A stretch of DNA of 64,000 nucleotides from positions 1-64,000 of the forward strand of contig PHBX01000008.1 in the NCBI GenBank assembly GCA_002842045.1, in the 5' to 3' direction. The DNA comes from Chloroflexi bacterium HGW-Chloroflexi-3. Lineage in GTDB: Bacteria > Chloroflexota > Anaerolineae > Anaerolineales > Anaerolineaceae. Within the stretch, counting starts at the first letter, position 1, and each line of letters starts with the position of its first letter. This document shows, piece by piece, positions 42,220 to 52,255 of the stretch. Below the pieces are notes generated by a model. The model ran no database searches, was not told where the DNA came from, and saw only the letters and a program-made list of their open reading frames with translations. Both the position numbers and the translations under genes were made by a program.

Positions 42220-43011
42220 ATGGCAAGAATATTCTCATTAGTCAATCAAAAAGGCGGAGTAGGCAAAACGACCACAGCGATCAATCTGGGGGCATACCTG
42301 GGATATTTTGGCCAAAGAGTTTTACTGGTCGATTTAGATCCTCAGGCGAATGCAACTTCATCACTGGGGATCGAGAAACACACAGTCAAACATGGTACTT
42401 ATGAGGTCTTGATTGGATCTCAACCAATCGCCCCTAATATTTTGCACAATCCTCGTTTAAAAATATCATTATTACCTTCTTCGCCATCCTTAGCTGGAGC
42501 GGAGATTGAACTGATTGATCTGGATAATCGCGAGTATTTATTAAAGCGAGCCCTCACAAATATTTCCGATCGATACGACTATATTCTGATTGATTGTCCC
42601 CCATCATTGTCATTGTTGACGGTAAATGGCTTGATTGCTGCTGAATCAGGGGTTATTATTCCGGTGCAATGTGAATATCTTGCGTTAGAAGGTTTAGGGC
42701 AATTGACACAAACGATCCGAAAAGTGCAGGAATCGTTATTCCCGGCTTTACAAATAAAAGGCGTCGTATTGACAATGTATGATGGGCGGACGCGCCTGGC
42801 ACTGGATGTTGTAAGTGAAGTGCAACGATATTTTTCAGATCAGGTTTACCAGACGATTATCCCCCGCAGTGTCCGCCTGGCAGAAGCCCCTTCTTATGGC
42901 ACACCCATATCTGCATTTGCTCCTGAATCAACAGCTGCGAAAGCATATGCTGCTTTAGCTAAAGAGATCCTAGCACAAGACGGTATTATAATTCCATTAA
43001 TCGAGGAATGA
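42220..43011 (+). CDS. parA: Chromosome partitioning ATPase ParA/Soj
   Basis: This 263-residue deviant Walker ATPase has KGGVGKTT at residues 11-18, LLVDLDPQANAT and YILIDCPPSLS. It works with ParB in origin segregation. Length and motifs are typical of chromosomal Soj. No dnaA, gidA or gidB is near, so nothing in the window marks a replication origin. Confidence 0.95.
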   Translation: MARIFSLVNQKGGVGKTTTAINLGAYLGYFGQRVLLVDLDPQANATSSLGIEKHTVKHGTYEVLIGSQPIAPNILHNPRLKISLLPSSPSLAGAEIELIDLDNREYLLKRALTNISDRYDYILIDCPPSLSLLTVNGLIAAESGVIIPVQCEYLALEGLGQLTQTIRKVQESLFPALQIKGVVLTMYDGRTRLALDVVSEVQRYFSDQVYQTIIPRSVRLAEAPSYGTPISAFAPESTAAKAYAALAKEILAQDGIIIPLIEE

Positions 43012-43019
43012 GGTTCTAG

Positions 43020-43880
43020 ATGGCAAAAAAACCAGGGTTAGGTAGAGGATTAGATGCATTAATACCAGGTTCTAAACCAATGATTACAGAAGAAGAACAT
43101 CAGGTTTCTGAATTACCTATCGAAAAAATTCTCCCTAATCCCCATCAGCCCCGCACAATCATGGATGATGAAGAACTTCAAGAATTGGCACAATCCATCA
43201 GAGAACATGGCATTATACAACCTTTGTTGGTAATTCCGAAAAACGATCGGGAAGAATACGTATTAATTGCGGGAGAACGTCGATTACGGGCTGCAAAATT
43301 GGCGGGTTTACAAAAAGTGCCTGTTATATTCAGACAAGCCAGTGACCAGGAACACCTTGAATTGGCATTAATCGAGAATGTCCAGAGGGCAAATTTATCC
43401 CCTCTTGAAACAGCTGACGCTTACCAACAATTAATCAGCGAATTTAATTTGTCGCATGAGGAAATAGCAAACCGGGTCGGAAAAAGCAGGGTCTCAGTGA
43501 CAAACACAATTCGATTATTGAAATTGCCAGAAAAAGTAAAACTGGCGTTGGCAAAAAATGATATCTCTGAAGGACATGCCAGGGCAATTTTAGCCTTAGC
43601 AACACCCCAAGCTCAATCAGCAGTTTTGGATATCGTGATTAAAAATAATTACTCCGTTCGACAAACCGAAGAATTGGTTAAAAAATATAGCGGTGATCGG
43701 GAAACAAAATCTCCCCCAATAGTCAAAGATCCTGAAATCAAAGCGTTGGAAGAACGCTTTCAAGACAAGTTGGGTATGCGCGTAAATTTGGATCATCGCG
43801 GGGATAAAGGTAAAATCATCATACATTATTATTCAAATGAGGAATTGAATTCGTTAATAGACCGTTTCATTGAGGATTAA
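43020..43880 (+). CDS. parB: Chromosome partitioning protein ParB/Spo0J
   Basis: This 286-residue protein starts KKPGLGRGLDALIPG. The ParB nuclease/CTPase-like motif is IAGERRLRAAKLAGL, followed by LIENVQRANLSPLETA, the HTH LSHEEIANRVGKSRVSVTN and a C-terminal dimerisation domain. It binds parS sites; none was recognised in the window. Eight bases after parA. Confidence 0.95.
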   Translation: MAKKPGLGRGLDALIPGSKPMITEEEHQVSELPIEKILPNPHQPRTIMDDEELQELAQSIREHGIIQPLLVIPKNDREEYVLIAGERRLRAAKLAGLQKVPVIFRQASDQEHLELALIENVQRANLSPLETADAYQQLISEFNLSHEEIANRVGKSRVSVTNTIRLLKLPEKVKLALAKNDISEGHARAILALATPQAQSAVLDIVIKNNYSVRQTEELVKKYSGDRETKSPPIVKDPEIKALEERFQDKLGMRVNLDHRGDKGKIIIHYYSNEELNSLIDRFIED

Positions 43881-43886
43881 TTTTTT

Positions 43887-45476
43887 ATGATAATTCTCCA
43901 GAATGCAAGAATTATAGGATCTGAAAATCATTCCAGCATATCTGAAGCCCTGGCTATCCACGATGGGATGATTGTGGCTGTCGGTCGTAATGCAGATGTT
44001 TTATCATTGGCAGATCGCAAGTCAGAAATCCTTGATATGCATGGTAAGACAATCCTGCCTGGGCTGACTGATTCTCACATTCACCTGCAACACCTGGGTA
44101 GAAGTCTTACCATGGTGAATTGTGAAACTGACCAAATCCAGGATTGTTTTGATCGCTTAAAAGACAGATCAAATGTAACGGCTGTTGGCGATTGGATTCT
44201 CGGTCATGGTTGGAATCAGAATCAATGGAAAGGTGGATTTAACGATATAGCGTTACTTCATCAGGTCTCAGAAAACCACCCCATCTTTATAACAGCCAAG
44301 TCTTTACACGCTGCCTGGGCAAATAAACGCGCACTTGAAATTGCAGGTATCACGCGTGAAACGACAGACCCATCAGATGGAATTATCGGAAGAAATGATG
44401 AAGGTTATCCAAACGGCTTATTGTTTGAAAACGCTATGACAATGATGAATGAGTTCATTCCTGCTCATTATGGTCAAACACTTGTAGATAATCTACACGC
44501 AACCCTAATAGAATTATGGAAAACTGGTATTACCGCTGTTCATGATTTTGACGGTGCTGAATGTTTTTCAGCATTGCAACAATTAGATCGTCAAAAAAAA
44601 TTAATGCTGAGAATAGTAAAAAGTCTGCCTTTACAGAATTTAGAATCTGCAGTGCAAACCGGGCTTCGAACTGGTTTTGGATCGGATTTCTTACGCATTG
44701 GCTCGGTTAAGTTGTTTGCGGATGGTGCACTTGGCCCTCAAACAGCAGCAATGTTGGAATCGTATGAAACAAATCGCGATAATTCTGGAATACTCATGCT
44801 TTCCAGGGAAGAAATCATCCAGTACGGGAAAATTGCAACCAAAAATGGTCTCTCACTCGCAATTCATGCGATTGGTGATAGAGCCAACCGGGAAGTCATA
44901 GATGCTTATTCAGAAATCAGGCAATATGAACAGGATCATCATTTACCAGGCTTACACCATAGAATAGAACATGTTCAGGTGCTTGCTGAACAAGATCTCA
45001 ATCGATTGGCTGAATATAATATCATTGCATCCATGCAACCGATTCATTTGGTATCAGATATGGATACAGCGGATCATTTTTGGGGCAAGAGATCACGCTA
45101 CGCCTATGCATTCAATAGCCTTTTGCAAAATGGAACAAAACTCATTTTTGGATCAGATTCCCCAGTCGAATCATTCAACCCTTTCTTAGGCATGTTTGCA
45201 GCCTTGACCAGATCTAAATTTGATCCGCTCTCACCCAGCAGCTGGTTCCCGGAAGAGAAAATCACTTTGGAGAAAATCCTGGCTGCTTATACGATTAATC
45301 CCGCCGTGATTTCTGATTGGAATGATAAAATCGGTAGTATTTCAACCGGTAAATTTGCGGACTTAATTGTTTTACCTGTCAATCCATTTGAAATCGAAGC
45401 CTTCGAAATAAAAGATTTATTACCTGATGCAACCATGGTCGCAGGTCAATGGGTCTGGCAGGAGGACGAATTATAA
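43887..45476 (+). CDS. Amidohydrolase (YtcJ/DUF metal-dependent type)
   Basis: This 529-residue amidohydrolase has LPGLTDSHIHLQHLG (metal HxH), a central AIHAIGDRAN, HHRIEHVQVL, and FGSDSPVESFNPF near the end. It is of the YtcJ group, which includes N-substituted formamide deformylase-like enzymes. The substrate is unknown. It starts six bases after parB, and its stop shares a base with the ATG of the next gene. Confidence 0.88.
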   Translation: MIILQNARIIGSENHSSISEALAIHDGMIVAVGRNADVLSLADRKSEILDMHGKTILPGLTDSHIHLQHLGRSLTMVNCETDQIQDCFDRLKDRSNVTAVGDWILGHGWNQNQWKGGFNDIALLHQVSENHPIFITAKSLHAAWANKRALEIAGITRETTDPSDGIIGRNDEGYPNGLLFENAMTMMNEFIPAHYGQTLVDNLHATLIELWKTGITAVHDFDGAECFSALQQLDRQKKLMLRIVKSLPLQNLESAVQTGLRTGFGSDFLRIGSVKLFADGALGPQTAAMLESYETNRDNSGILMLSREEIIQYGKIATKNGLSLAIHAIGDRANREVIDAYSEIRQYEQDHHLPGLHHRIEHVQVLAEQDLNRLAEYNIIASMQPIHLVSDMDTADHFWGKRSRYAYAFNSLLQNGTKLIFGSDSPVESFNPFLGMFAALTRSKFDPLSPSSWFPEEKITLEKILAAYTINPAVISDWNDKIGSISTGKFADLIVLPVNPFEIEAFEIKDLLPDATMVAGQWVWQEDEL

Positions 45477-46495
45477 TGACTACCAAAAAGAAAACCGTTT
45501 CTCCCGAAATTTTAGTACCAAGAATTGGGGAATTTTTAGTTCAAAAGAAAATAATTACCCTGCCAGACCTCAATAAAGCTTTGTTCATTCAGTTGGAAAA
45601 GGCAAAACGGGCTGAGGATATGCCACTTGGAAAAATCCTGGTGGAAATGAATTTAATCGATCAAGAGACTCTCGACGAAGCTATCACAGAACAACTAATT
45701 CGATTTCGAGATGCGCTCGAACAAAGCAACTGGCAACTGGAACTTCGAGTACAGCAAAGAACTGCCGAATTGCAAGATGCTCTGAATAAAATTAATGAAT
45801 TAAACCAACTTAAAAATAATTTTATCTCCAATATATCCCATGAATTAAGAACCCCTCTCACACACATAAAAGGGTACCTGGATTTGATGATCTCAAATGA
45901 CCTCGGTCCTTTATCAGAAGATCAAAATCAAGTATTGGAAATCATGGGTAAAGCAACAGACCGGCTGGAACGATTAATTGAAGATCTGATTATGTTTACA
46001 TTTGCTGAACATGAACAGGTACTTATCTCTCCCGGTGAATTTGATTTGGTGGCAGTCACCCATGAAATAATCACAAATTTCCAAACCACATTCATGCAAA
46101 ATCAATTCAAGCTCGATGTAATTCCTGAAACGAAATCCGCTCTTGTATTTGCCGATCAAAAAAAGATCGCCTGGGTAATTACGCAGCTGATAGATAATGC
46201 AATTAAATTTTCAAAAAAAGAAGCAATGGTCGAGATTTCTATTTCTTTGACACAGGAGACGGTTAACCTCAAAGTCAAGGATAATGGGATTGGCATCCAG
46301 AAAGAGAGAATTCACGAAATTTTTGAGCCATTCCACCAATTAGATAGCTCTTCTACCAGGAAAGCTGGTGGAGTTGGCCTGGGACTTGCACTTGCTAACA
46401 AGATAATTGAATCACATGGTGCTACACTTAATGTTAATTCTAACTTCGATGTTGGAAGTACTTTTGACTTTTCATTAAATAGATTGAAAAAATAA
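45476..46495 (+). CDS. Histidine kinase with an N-terminal MshEN-like domain
   Basis: This is a 339-residue kinase. An N-terminal segment (about 12-75: RIGEFLVQKKIITLPDLNKA, LGKILVEMNLIDQETLDEAI) matches the MshEN/GspE N-terminal fold, which in other proteins binds cyclic di-GMP. After a coiled coil (about 80-115) come HisKA (SHELRTPLTHIKGYL) and HATPase (DNAIKFS, DNGIGIQ, GVGLGLALA). GAGGA precedes ATG 45476. A link to the diguanylate cyclase at 12488 is speculative. Confidence 0.85.
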   Translation: MTTKKKTVSPEILVPRIGEFLVQKKIITLPDLNKALFIQLEKAKRAEDMPLGKILVEMNLIDQETLDEAITEQLIRFRDALEQSNWQLELRVQQRTAELQDALNKINELNQLKNNFISNISHELRTPLTHIKGYLDLMISNDLGPLSEDQNQVLEIMGKATDRLERLIEDLIMFTFAEHEQVLISPGEFDLVAVTHEIITNFQTTFMQNQFKLDVIPETKSALVFADQKKIAWVITQLIDNAIKFSKKEAMVEISISLTQETVNLKVKDNGIGIQKERIHEIFEPFHQLDSSSTRKAGGVGLGLALANKIIESHGATLNVNSNFDVGSTFDFSLNRLKK

Positions 46496-46497
46496 AA

Positions 46498-47694
46498 ATG
46501 ATTGAGCCTTTATTACCCATAAAAACAGAAACCCTCTATTCGCTAAGTAAGATATGCTGGGAATCTTCGAATTGGAAACAGGCTCTGGATGTGATTTGCA
46601 GTGAAATCCGACCCTATTTCATCTTTGATAACCTCGCTGTTTATCTTTATAATGAATCCCATTCTGACCTGGAGATTGCCTACGCCCGTGCTACAGGACG
46701 CGGAAAAAATAAAGAAGCGGATGTAGCCTGGGGTGAAAGTATCATTTTAGAGGTTATCAAGAATAACCGCACAATACTCTCAGAACCTTCTGGAGAAGAA
46801 TCTGATCGGTTGAAACGACCCCATATCCTGGCAATACCCCTGCAATCCAAAAAGGCTGAGCTTGGTGTCGTTTTTATCATCCGGTTTGGGACACCAATTT
46901 TTACCGGAGATCACATTAATTTTGCTGAGTTTATGTCTTCACAAATTTCATCAATGATTCTCAGGCAAGAACGTGAGTCTATGATCAATCAGTTACAGGA
47001 ACATATTCAAACACTCCAAATACAGGACGATTTCATATCAACGCTATCGCATGAATTAAAAAATCCGATTGGTTTTATAAAAGGCTACACAACCACCTTA
47101 CTCCGTCAGGACACAAGTTGGAGTATAGAAAATCAAAATGAATTTCTACAGATTATTGACCAGGAAACCGATCGATTGAAAGAATTAATTGATAATCTGT
47201 TAGATTCATCGCGATTGCAATCAGGTAAGACAACGTTGAATATTCAGTTGTTGCGAATTGATGCCCTGCTGAACGATGTAATTTCTCATGCCAGGATTCA
47301 CCATCCAGACCTTCAGATAAACCTTGATATTCGCCAGGAATTGCCAATGCTTCAAGGAGATCCCAGACGATTAAAACAGGTATTTGACAACCTGGTATCA
47401 AATGCAGCAAAATATGCCCCGGGAAAACCCTTGCTATTTAGAATCTATAAAGAACCTCAAGGCATAACCATCGATGTAAAAGACACTGGTCCTGGAATTC
47501 CGACGAAAGACCTGGAAAAAGTGTTTGAAAGATTTTATCGATCTGAAGCGCATAACCAGGATACGCGTGGATCCGGTTTAGGGTTATTTATTTGCAAGAA
47601 AATTATTGAAGCACATCAAGGTCAAATCAATGCAACTTCTATTCCTGGCAAAGGAACAACGATCCATGTGTTTCTCCCATTTAACGAAATGTAA
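46498..47694 (+). CDS. GAF-domain sensor histidine kinase
   Basis: This 398-residue soluble kinase has a GAF domain (about 20-165), HisKA with LSHELKNPIGFIKGY, and HATPase with DNLVSNAAKYAPG, DTGPGIP and GSGLGLFI. It starts two bases after the MshEN kinase and is followed by an OmpR-type regulator, so the three form one signalling unit. Confidence 0.93.
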   Translation: MIEPLLPIKTETLYSLSKICWESSNWKQALDVICSEIRPYFIFDNLAVYLYNESHSDLEIAYARATGRGKNKEADVAWGESIILEVIKNNRTILSEPSGEESDRLKRPHILAIPLQSKKAELGVVFIIRFGTPIFTGDHINFAEFMSSQISSMILRQERESMINQLQEHIQTLQIQDDFISTLSHELKNPIGFIKGYTTTLLRQDTSWSIENQNEFLQIIDQETDRLKELIDNLLDSSRLQSGKTTLNIQLLRIDALLNDVISHARIHHPDLQINLDIRQELPMLQGDPRRLKQVFDNLVSNAAKYAPGKPLLFRIYKEPQGITIDVKDTGPGIPTKDLEKVFERFYRSEAHNQDTRGSGLGLFICKKIIEAHQGQINATSIPGKGTTIHVFLPFNEM

Positions 47695-47718
47695 CATGAT
47701 TTTCACCTGGAGGTTCTG

Positions 47719-48426
47719 ATGACAAAAGGTACAAAAATTTTAGTAGTGGACGATGAGAAACTCTATCGGCATCTGCTCGAGATTAATTTAGGTACTGAAG
47801 GGTATGAAGTTATAACCGCCACAAATGGAGATGAGTGCCTTGATCTTGTTTCCAAAAAACATCCCGATCTTGTTATTCTTGATGTGATGATGCCGAGATT
47901 GGATGGATTTTCAACCCTCGAAAGAATTCGCCAATTTAGCGAAGTACCTGTTATTATGCTGACAGGAAAAAATGAAGAAAAAGATCGCGTAAAAGGACTC
48001 AATTCCGGCGCAGATGACTATGTAGCCAAACCTTTTTCTGCCACTGAGTTGATTGCCCGGGTTCGATCCGTCTTACGTCGATCACTTTCAACAGAATCTT
48101 CCAAAGCAACGCGTTTTTTTGAACATGGTGAACTTAAAATTGACCTGGCACGTGCAGAAATCTGGCAGGATGAATCCCCAATTTTTTTGTCGGCAACAGA
48201 ATACAAATTATTAATCCAATTTGCTCATAATGTTGGTAAAGTGTTATCGGCAGAAGAATTGCTTTCTGCTATTTGGGGGCCACAATATCGTCAGGATAAA
48301 GAGATCCTTTGGGTAAGTATTGCCAGACTTAGACAAAAAATTGAAAAAGATCCTCATAACCCCATTCACATTGTCACACGGTCTGGTCTTGGCTATCTGA
48401 TGCCCCCTATGGATGCAATGAAATAA
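47719..48426 (+). CDS. OmpR-family response regulator
   Basis: This 235-residue regulator has a receiver (about 6-118, DD pair VVDDEK, phosphoacceptor in LVILDVMMPRLDG, KPFSA) and a winged-helix OmpR DNA-binding domain (about 135-230, SATEYKLLIQFAHN, VSIARLRQKIE). Probably phosphorylated by one or both kinases upstream. Terminates 17 bases before the next gene. Confidence 0.95.
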   Translation: MTKGTKILVVDDEKLYRHLLEINLGTEGYEVITATNGDECLDLVSKKHPDLVILDVMMPRLDGFSTLERIRQFSEVPVIMLTGKNEEKDRVKGLNSGADDYVAKPFSATELIARVRSVLRRSLSTESSKATRFFEHGELKIDLARAEIWQDESPIFLSATEYKLLIQFAHNVGKVLSAEELLSAIWGPQYRQDKEILWVSIARLRQKIEKDPHNPIHIVTRSGLGYLMPPMDAMK

Positions 48427-48442
48427 ATATCGAGGAAAAAAA

Positions 48443-48730
48443 ATGATTACCCAATTTGAAGAAAAAGGAAAAATTTTTACCCCCAAAATAACAAAGGATC
48501 AAAGAGAAGTACTGATTCAAACAACCACGCAAAAAGTGAGAGGTTTTTTTCACGTTCAAATGGATTTGCGTTTGTTGGATGAATTAAATGAAAGCAATCA
48601 TTTTTTAGCTTTGACAAATGTTGAAATCCTGGATGACAATGAACAAGTACTTTATAAATCAAATTTTCTTGCCATCAATACAGATCAGATTATCTGGATT
48701 TTACCCACAGCTGAAATAGCAAAGACATAA
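48443..48730 (+). CDS. Small conserved hypothetical protein (DUF6812-like)
   Basis: This 95-residue soluble beta-rich protein has the pattern VRGFFHVQMDLRLLDELNES, FLALTNVEILDDN and LAINTDQIIWILP, as in small proteins often found next to CpaF/TadA ATPases. No catalytic motif is seen. CGAGGAAAAAA precedes the ATG, and it is 13 bases before the ATPase gene. Confidence 0.7.
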   Translation: MITQFEEKGKIFTPKITKDQREVLIQTTTQKVRGFFHVQMDLRLLDELNESNHFLALTNVEILDDNEQVLYKSNFLAINTDQIIWILPTAEIAKT

Positions 48731-48743
48731 TGGTGAAATGTAA

Positions 48744-50039
48744 ATGAACCCAAATGATTTCATGAAGTTGAAACAACATATCCTGACGATGATCGCCAGA
48801 GAGCTCGAAAATAAAAGACCACCTTATCGTGAACGTGACGAATTTGTAAGAAACACGCTCAATCTTGCTTATCAATCCCTGAATATTAAGTTACCTCAAA
48901 CGATACAGGACCAGTTATTCAAAGAAATTCTGGATGATATTTTAGGCTTTGGCCCGCTTCAATCCTTATTAGAAGATCATACGATCAGTGAAGTGATGGT
49001 AAATGGCCCGAATTCTGTTTATATTGAACAAAAAGGAAAATTAATCAAGACCGGGATTACTTTCGAGGATGATGACGCAGTTTTGAGAATTATCGAAAAG
49101 ATCATTATGCCTCTCGGTCGAAGAATTGATGCAGATACCCCAACCGTTGATGCACGTCTTCCGGATGGTTCACGTGTGAATGCTGTCATTCCTCCGGTAG
49201 CAATTGATGGTCCAACCATCACAATTCGTAAATTTGAGAAAGGCAGACTGTCGATAGACCAACTGATTGAATTCGGCTCAGTTACCCGAAATATGGCAAA
49301 ATTTCTGGAAGCTTGTGTCATCTCCCGACTAAATATTATGATATCAGGTGGTACCGGTTCAGGTAAAACCACACTGCTAAATGTATTATCGCGCTTTATC
49401 CCTGCAACTGAACGGATTGTAACCATTGAAGACGCAGCTGAACTGCAATTACAGCAGGATCATGTGGTTCGTATGGAAACGAAACCACCGAACATTGAAG
49501 GGAAATATCAGGTATCGATTCGTGAATTGGTGAGGAATTCTTTACGTATGCGCCCAGATCGAATTGTTGTTGGGGAGGTTCGAGGTGGAGAAGCATTGGA
49601 TATGTTACAAGCAATGAATACGGGACATGATGGTTCATTAACAACCATACACGCAAACTCCGCCCGTGATGCGCTTTCCAGATTGGAGACGTTGTGTTTA
49701 ATGGCCGGTATGGATTTACCAATCGGTGTAATTCGTGAACAGGTTGCCAGTGCTATTGACTTAATCGTGCAACAATCCAGATTGAGTGATGGTAGCAGAA
49801 AAATAACATCCATAACTGAGGTCGCCGGAATGGAAGGTCAAACGATCGTAATGACCGATATCTTCAAATTTGAAAAAACTGGTATCACACCGGAAGGAAA
49901 AGTAATTGGCGAGCTCAAGCCGACGGGAATTCGCCCGTTCTTCACACCACGTCTTGAACAAAATGGGTTTATACTCGGCCCTGAGGTCTTTGGAGCTAGT
50001 GTTGCGCAAATTTTAGCTTCCGGACGGCAACGACGTTAA
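48744..50039 (+). CDS. cpaF: CpaF/TadA-type secretion ATPase
   Basis: This 431-residue ATPase has Walker A GGTGSGKTTLLN, the acidic LVRNSLRMRPDRIVVGEVRG and DGSLTTIHANS, and an N-terminal domain with VMVNGPNSVYIEQKGKL. It is the CpaF class, which drives Tad/Flp pilus or type II-like secretion. The other Tad genes (tadB, tadC, prepilin) are not adjacent, so it is an orphan here and may belong to signalling-linked relatives. Confidence 0.9.
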   Translation: MNPNDFMKLKQHILTMIARELENKRPPYRERDEFVRNTLNLAYQSLNIKLPQTIQDQLFKEILDDILGFGPLQSLLEDHTISEVMVNGPNSVYIEQKGKLIKTGITFEDDDAVLRIIEKIIMPLGRRIDADTPTVDARLPDGSRVNAVIPPVAIDGPTITIRKFEKGRLSIDQLIEFGSVTRNMAKFLEACVISRLNIMISGGTGSGKTTLLNVLSRFIPATERIVTIEDAAELQLQQDHVVRMETKPPNIEGKYQVSIRELVRNSLRMRPDRIVVGEVRGGEALDMLQAMNTGHDGSLTTIHANSARDALSRLETLCLMAGMDLPIGVIREQVASAIDLIVQQSRLSDGSRKITSITEVAGMEGQTIVMTDIFKFEKTGITPEGKVIGELKPTGIRPFFTPRLEQNGFILGPEVFGASVAQILASGRQRR

Positions 50040-50044
50040 ATTCC

Positions 50045-50053
50045 TGCTATAAT
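50045..50053 (+). promoter_or_regulatory. Extended -10 promoter for the XRE gene
   Basis: TGCTATAAT, identical to the element at 40785-40793, lies 42 bases before ATG 50096 and six bases after the cpaF stop. Confidence 0.5.
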
Positions 50054-50095
50054 TTTTTAAAGATTGTCGTCTAGTTGAAGGATAAGGATACCATT

Positions 50096-50776
50096 ATGAA
50101 AAATAATAAACTTTACGTACAAATTCGTAGTAAAAAATTAGGGATTTTATTAATGGATGCTCGTCTTTCAAAAAAATCCTCGATCAATGATATTTCAAAA
50201 CAAACAGGCATTGCTGAAGATCGATTGATACAATTTGAAAATGGCAGTATATCCCCCAGCTTACCTGAATTAGAAATTCTGGCATACACCTATAATCTGC
50301 CTATGAATCATTTTTGGGGAAAGCAAATTCTACAAACAGATCTAACGGATGATTTAGAGGAAAAATTTCAAACATTATTGAAGATTAGAAACAAAATCAT
50401 CGGCGCGAATATTAAATCAAAGCGCCAGGAAAACCGGATAACAAGTGAGGAACTCGCAGAAAAATGCGATTTTGACATTGATCAACTATCTAGGTTTGAA
50501 AATGGTGAAGCAGAAATTCCAGTTCCTACACTTGAGATTATAGCCAAAGGCTTAAATTGCCAGATCGAAGATTTCTTTGATAACCAGGGAATAATTGGCG
50601 CATGGCGTAAAGAAAATGCGGAAATTAGCAGTTTGAAAGAACTACCACAGGAATTTAGAGAGTTCATTACCAAACCAATTAATGCACCATATCTGGACCT
50701 GGCAATGAAGTTAAGTGAATTAGATGTCCAAAAATTACGTCTGGTTGCAGAAGGACTGTTAGAAATAACTTTATAA
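50096..50776 (+). CDS. Double-HTH XRE-family regulator
   Basis: This 226-residue protein has two XRE-type helix-turn-helix domains: about 14-65 (SKKSSINDISKQTGIAEDRL, FENGSISPSLPELEILA) and about 105-160 (RITSEELAEKCDFDIDQLSR, FENGEAEIPVPTLEII). A helical tail ends it. Targets are unknown. The start is ATG 50096 (AAGGATA upstream); the longer frame begins at TTG 50075. Confidence 0.82.
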   Translation: MKNNKLYVQIRSKKLGILLMDARLSKKSSINDISKQTGIAEDRLIQFENGSISPSLPELEILAYTYNLPMNHFWGKQILQTDLTDDLEEKFQTLLKIRNKIIGANIKSKRQENRITSEELAEKCDFDIDQLSRFENGEAEIPVPTLEIIAKGLNCQIEDFFDNQGIIGAWRKENAEISSLKELPQEFREFITKPINAPYLDLAMKLSELDVQKLRLVAEGLLEITL

Positions 50777-50781
50777 TCGCT

Positions 50782-51312
50782 ATGAACATAAATCGCGATA
50801 TATCCAGAGCGAATGACCTCTTCAAACAAAAAAAATATGTAGAAGCTGCCAGATTATTTGAAACAATTGCCAGTGCATATCAGGAATTAAACAAAGATTG
50901 TGAATCAGCTGAGATGAAGAACAACGCCAGCGTTGCTTACCTGATGGCAGGAGACCCTCAAAAATCTTATGATTTATCAAAAGATACTCATTTAACTTAT
51001 GAAGTTACTAAGGATTGGAAAAATTACGGTCTGGCAATGGGTAACCAGGCTTCTGCTTTGGAAAACTTAGGCAAAAAAGACCTGGCATTAGACTGTTATC
51101 AAATTGCTGCTGATAAATTAAAACTGGCTGGTGAGAAAGAATTCAGAGCATATGTGCTAAAAAGAATTTCAGCCCTACAGATTCAAAAGGGAGAACAACT
51201 GGATGCCCTGGGTAGTATGACAGCAGCATTGCAAAGTCTTCCCAAACTTTCCAGAAGAGAAAAAATTCTGAAAAAATTAACCGACCTGGTTATGAAAATC
51301 GGTACACGATAA
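50782..51312 (+). CDS. TPR-repeat protein
   Basis: This 176-residue helical protein has tetratricopeptide-like repeats (DLFKQKKYVEAARLFETIA, ASALENLGKKDLALDCYQIA). It starts five bases after the XRE gene and was probably co-transcribed. A protein-interaction role is likely; the partner is unknown. Confidence 0.78.
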   Translation: MNINRDISRANDLFKQKKYVEAARLFETIASAYQELNKDCESAEMKNNASVAYLMAGDPQKSYDLSKDTHLTYEVTKDWKNYGLAMGNQASALENLGKKDLALDCYQIAADKLKLAGEKEFRAYVLKRISALQIQKGEQLDALGSMTAALQSLPKLSRREKILKKLTDLVMKIGTR

Positions 51313-51327
51313 GATTTAACTTTACCA

Positions 51328-52173
51328 ATGTATTCATCATTCGAAATTCGCTCAGCAACCGAAAGTGATCAAACAAAGTTAAATTTTTTTTTAAGATATG
51401 AGTTTTTTATTCATCAACATTTGGATTGGCAACCTGTTCTTGATTGGTTGGGATTTCAACCCTTTTATCTTGCCATTCATGATGGTGAAATAATTGCATG
51501 TTTGGCTGCTCCAAGTGACGTAACGGATGTCGCCTGGGTGCGATTATTTGCCTGTTCTTCTTTATATCCAAGAAATGATGTCTGGAAACTTCTCTTTGAA
51601 AAAATTATCACCTCCTATCAGGGAAAAATATCAACGATTGCTGTACTTGGCATTCATCAATGGTTCGTTGATTTGTTATTGAAACAATCATTTATGGTTC
51701 ATCAAAATATAATTGTGTTTGAATGGTTTAATAATATTCTTTCTCCGCCACAATCATTATCAGGACTGAAGATTAAGCGTGCAGAATTTGATGAACTGAG
51801 TGATGTTGCAAATCTGGATATCCGTTGCTTTGCTCCATTATGGCAATTGCCTGAACATTCCATGAAAAAGGCTTATCAACAGGCTGGATATACAACCGTG
51901 GCAGCTTATGAGGGAAGAATCATTGGCTACCAAATGAGTACAGAGTCCTATTCTTCAGCGCATTTGGCTCGTCTGGCGGTTGATCCGGATTTTCAGGGGA
52001 ATAATATAGGAAAAATTTTGCTGTTTGATTTATTTACCCATTATTCAACCTCAGGGATTCATAAAATTACTGTGAACACACAGGAAGATAATTTTTCATC
52101 AAAAGCTTTGTATTCTCGTATGGGTTTTATCCAAACCGATGAAAAATATCCGGTTTTAATTCGAAGAATATAG
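51328..52173 (+). CDS. GNAT family acetyltransferase
   Basis: This 281-residue protein has a C-terminal GNAT domain with LARLAVDPDFQGNNIGKIL (acetyl-CoA loop) and NTQEDNFSSKALYSRMGF. The N-terminal half (about 1-140) looks like a second, degenerate GNAT fold. The substrate is unknown. It follows the TPR gene by 15 bases. Confidence 0.82.
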   Translation: MYSSFEIRSATESDQTKLNFFLRYEFFIHQHLDWQPVLDWLGFQPFYLAIHDGEIIACLAAPSDVTDVAWVRLFACSSLYPRNDVWKLLFEKIITSYQGKISTIAVLGIHQWFVDLLLKQSFMVHQNIIVFEWFNNILSPPQSLSGLKIKRAEFDELSDVANLDIRCFAPLWQLPEHSMKKAYQQAGYTTVAAYEGRIIGYQMSTESYSSAHLARLAVDPDFQGNNIGKILLFDLFTHYSTSGIHKITVNTQEDNFSSKALYSRMGFIQTDEKYPVLIRRI

Positions 52174-52255
52174 TAAATTTCAGATCAAACTTTACATTTT
52201 TGGTTGACCTTATCTTATTTGCGCTTAAAATTCCTATTACTATGGAGGATTATTA

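Noticed and set aside
43020..43880. Chromosomal origin near parAB
   Set aside because: No dnaA, no AT-rich 13-mers, no DnaA-box cluster and no parS were recognised; parAB alone does not mark an origin.
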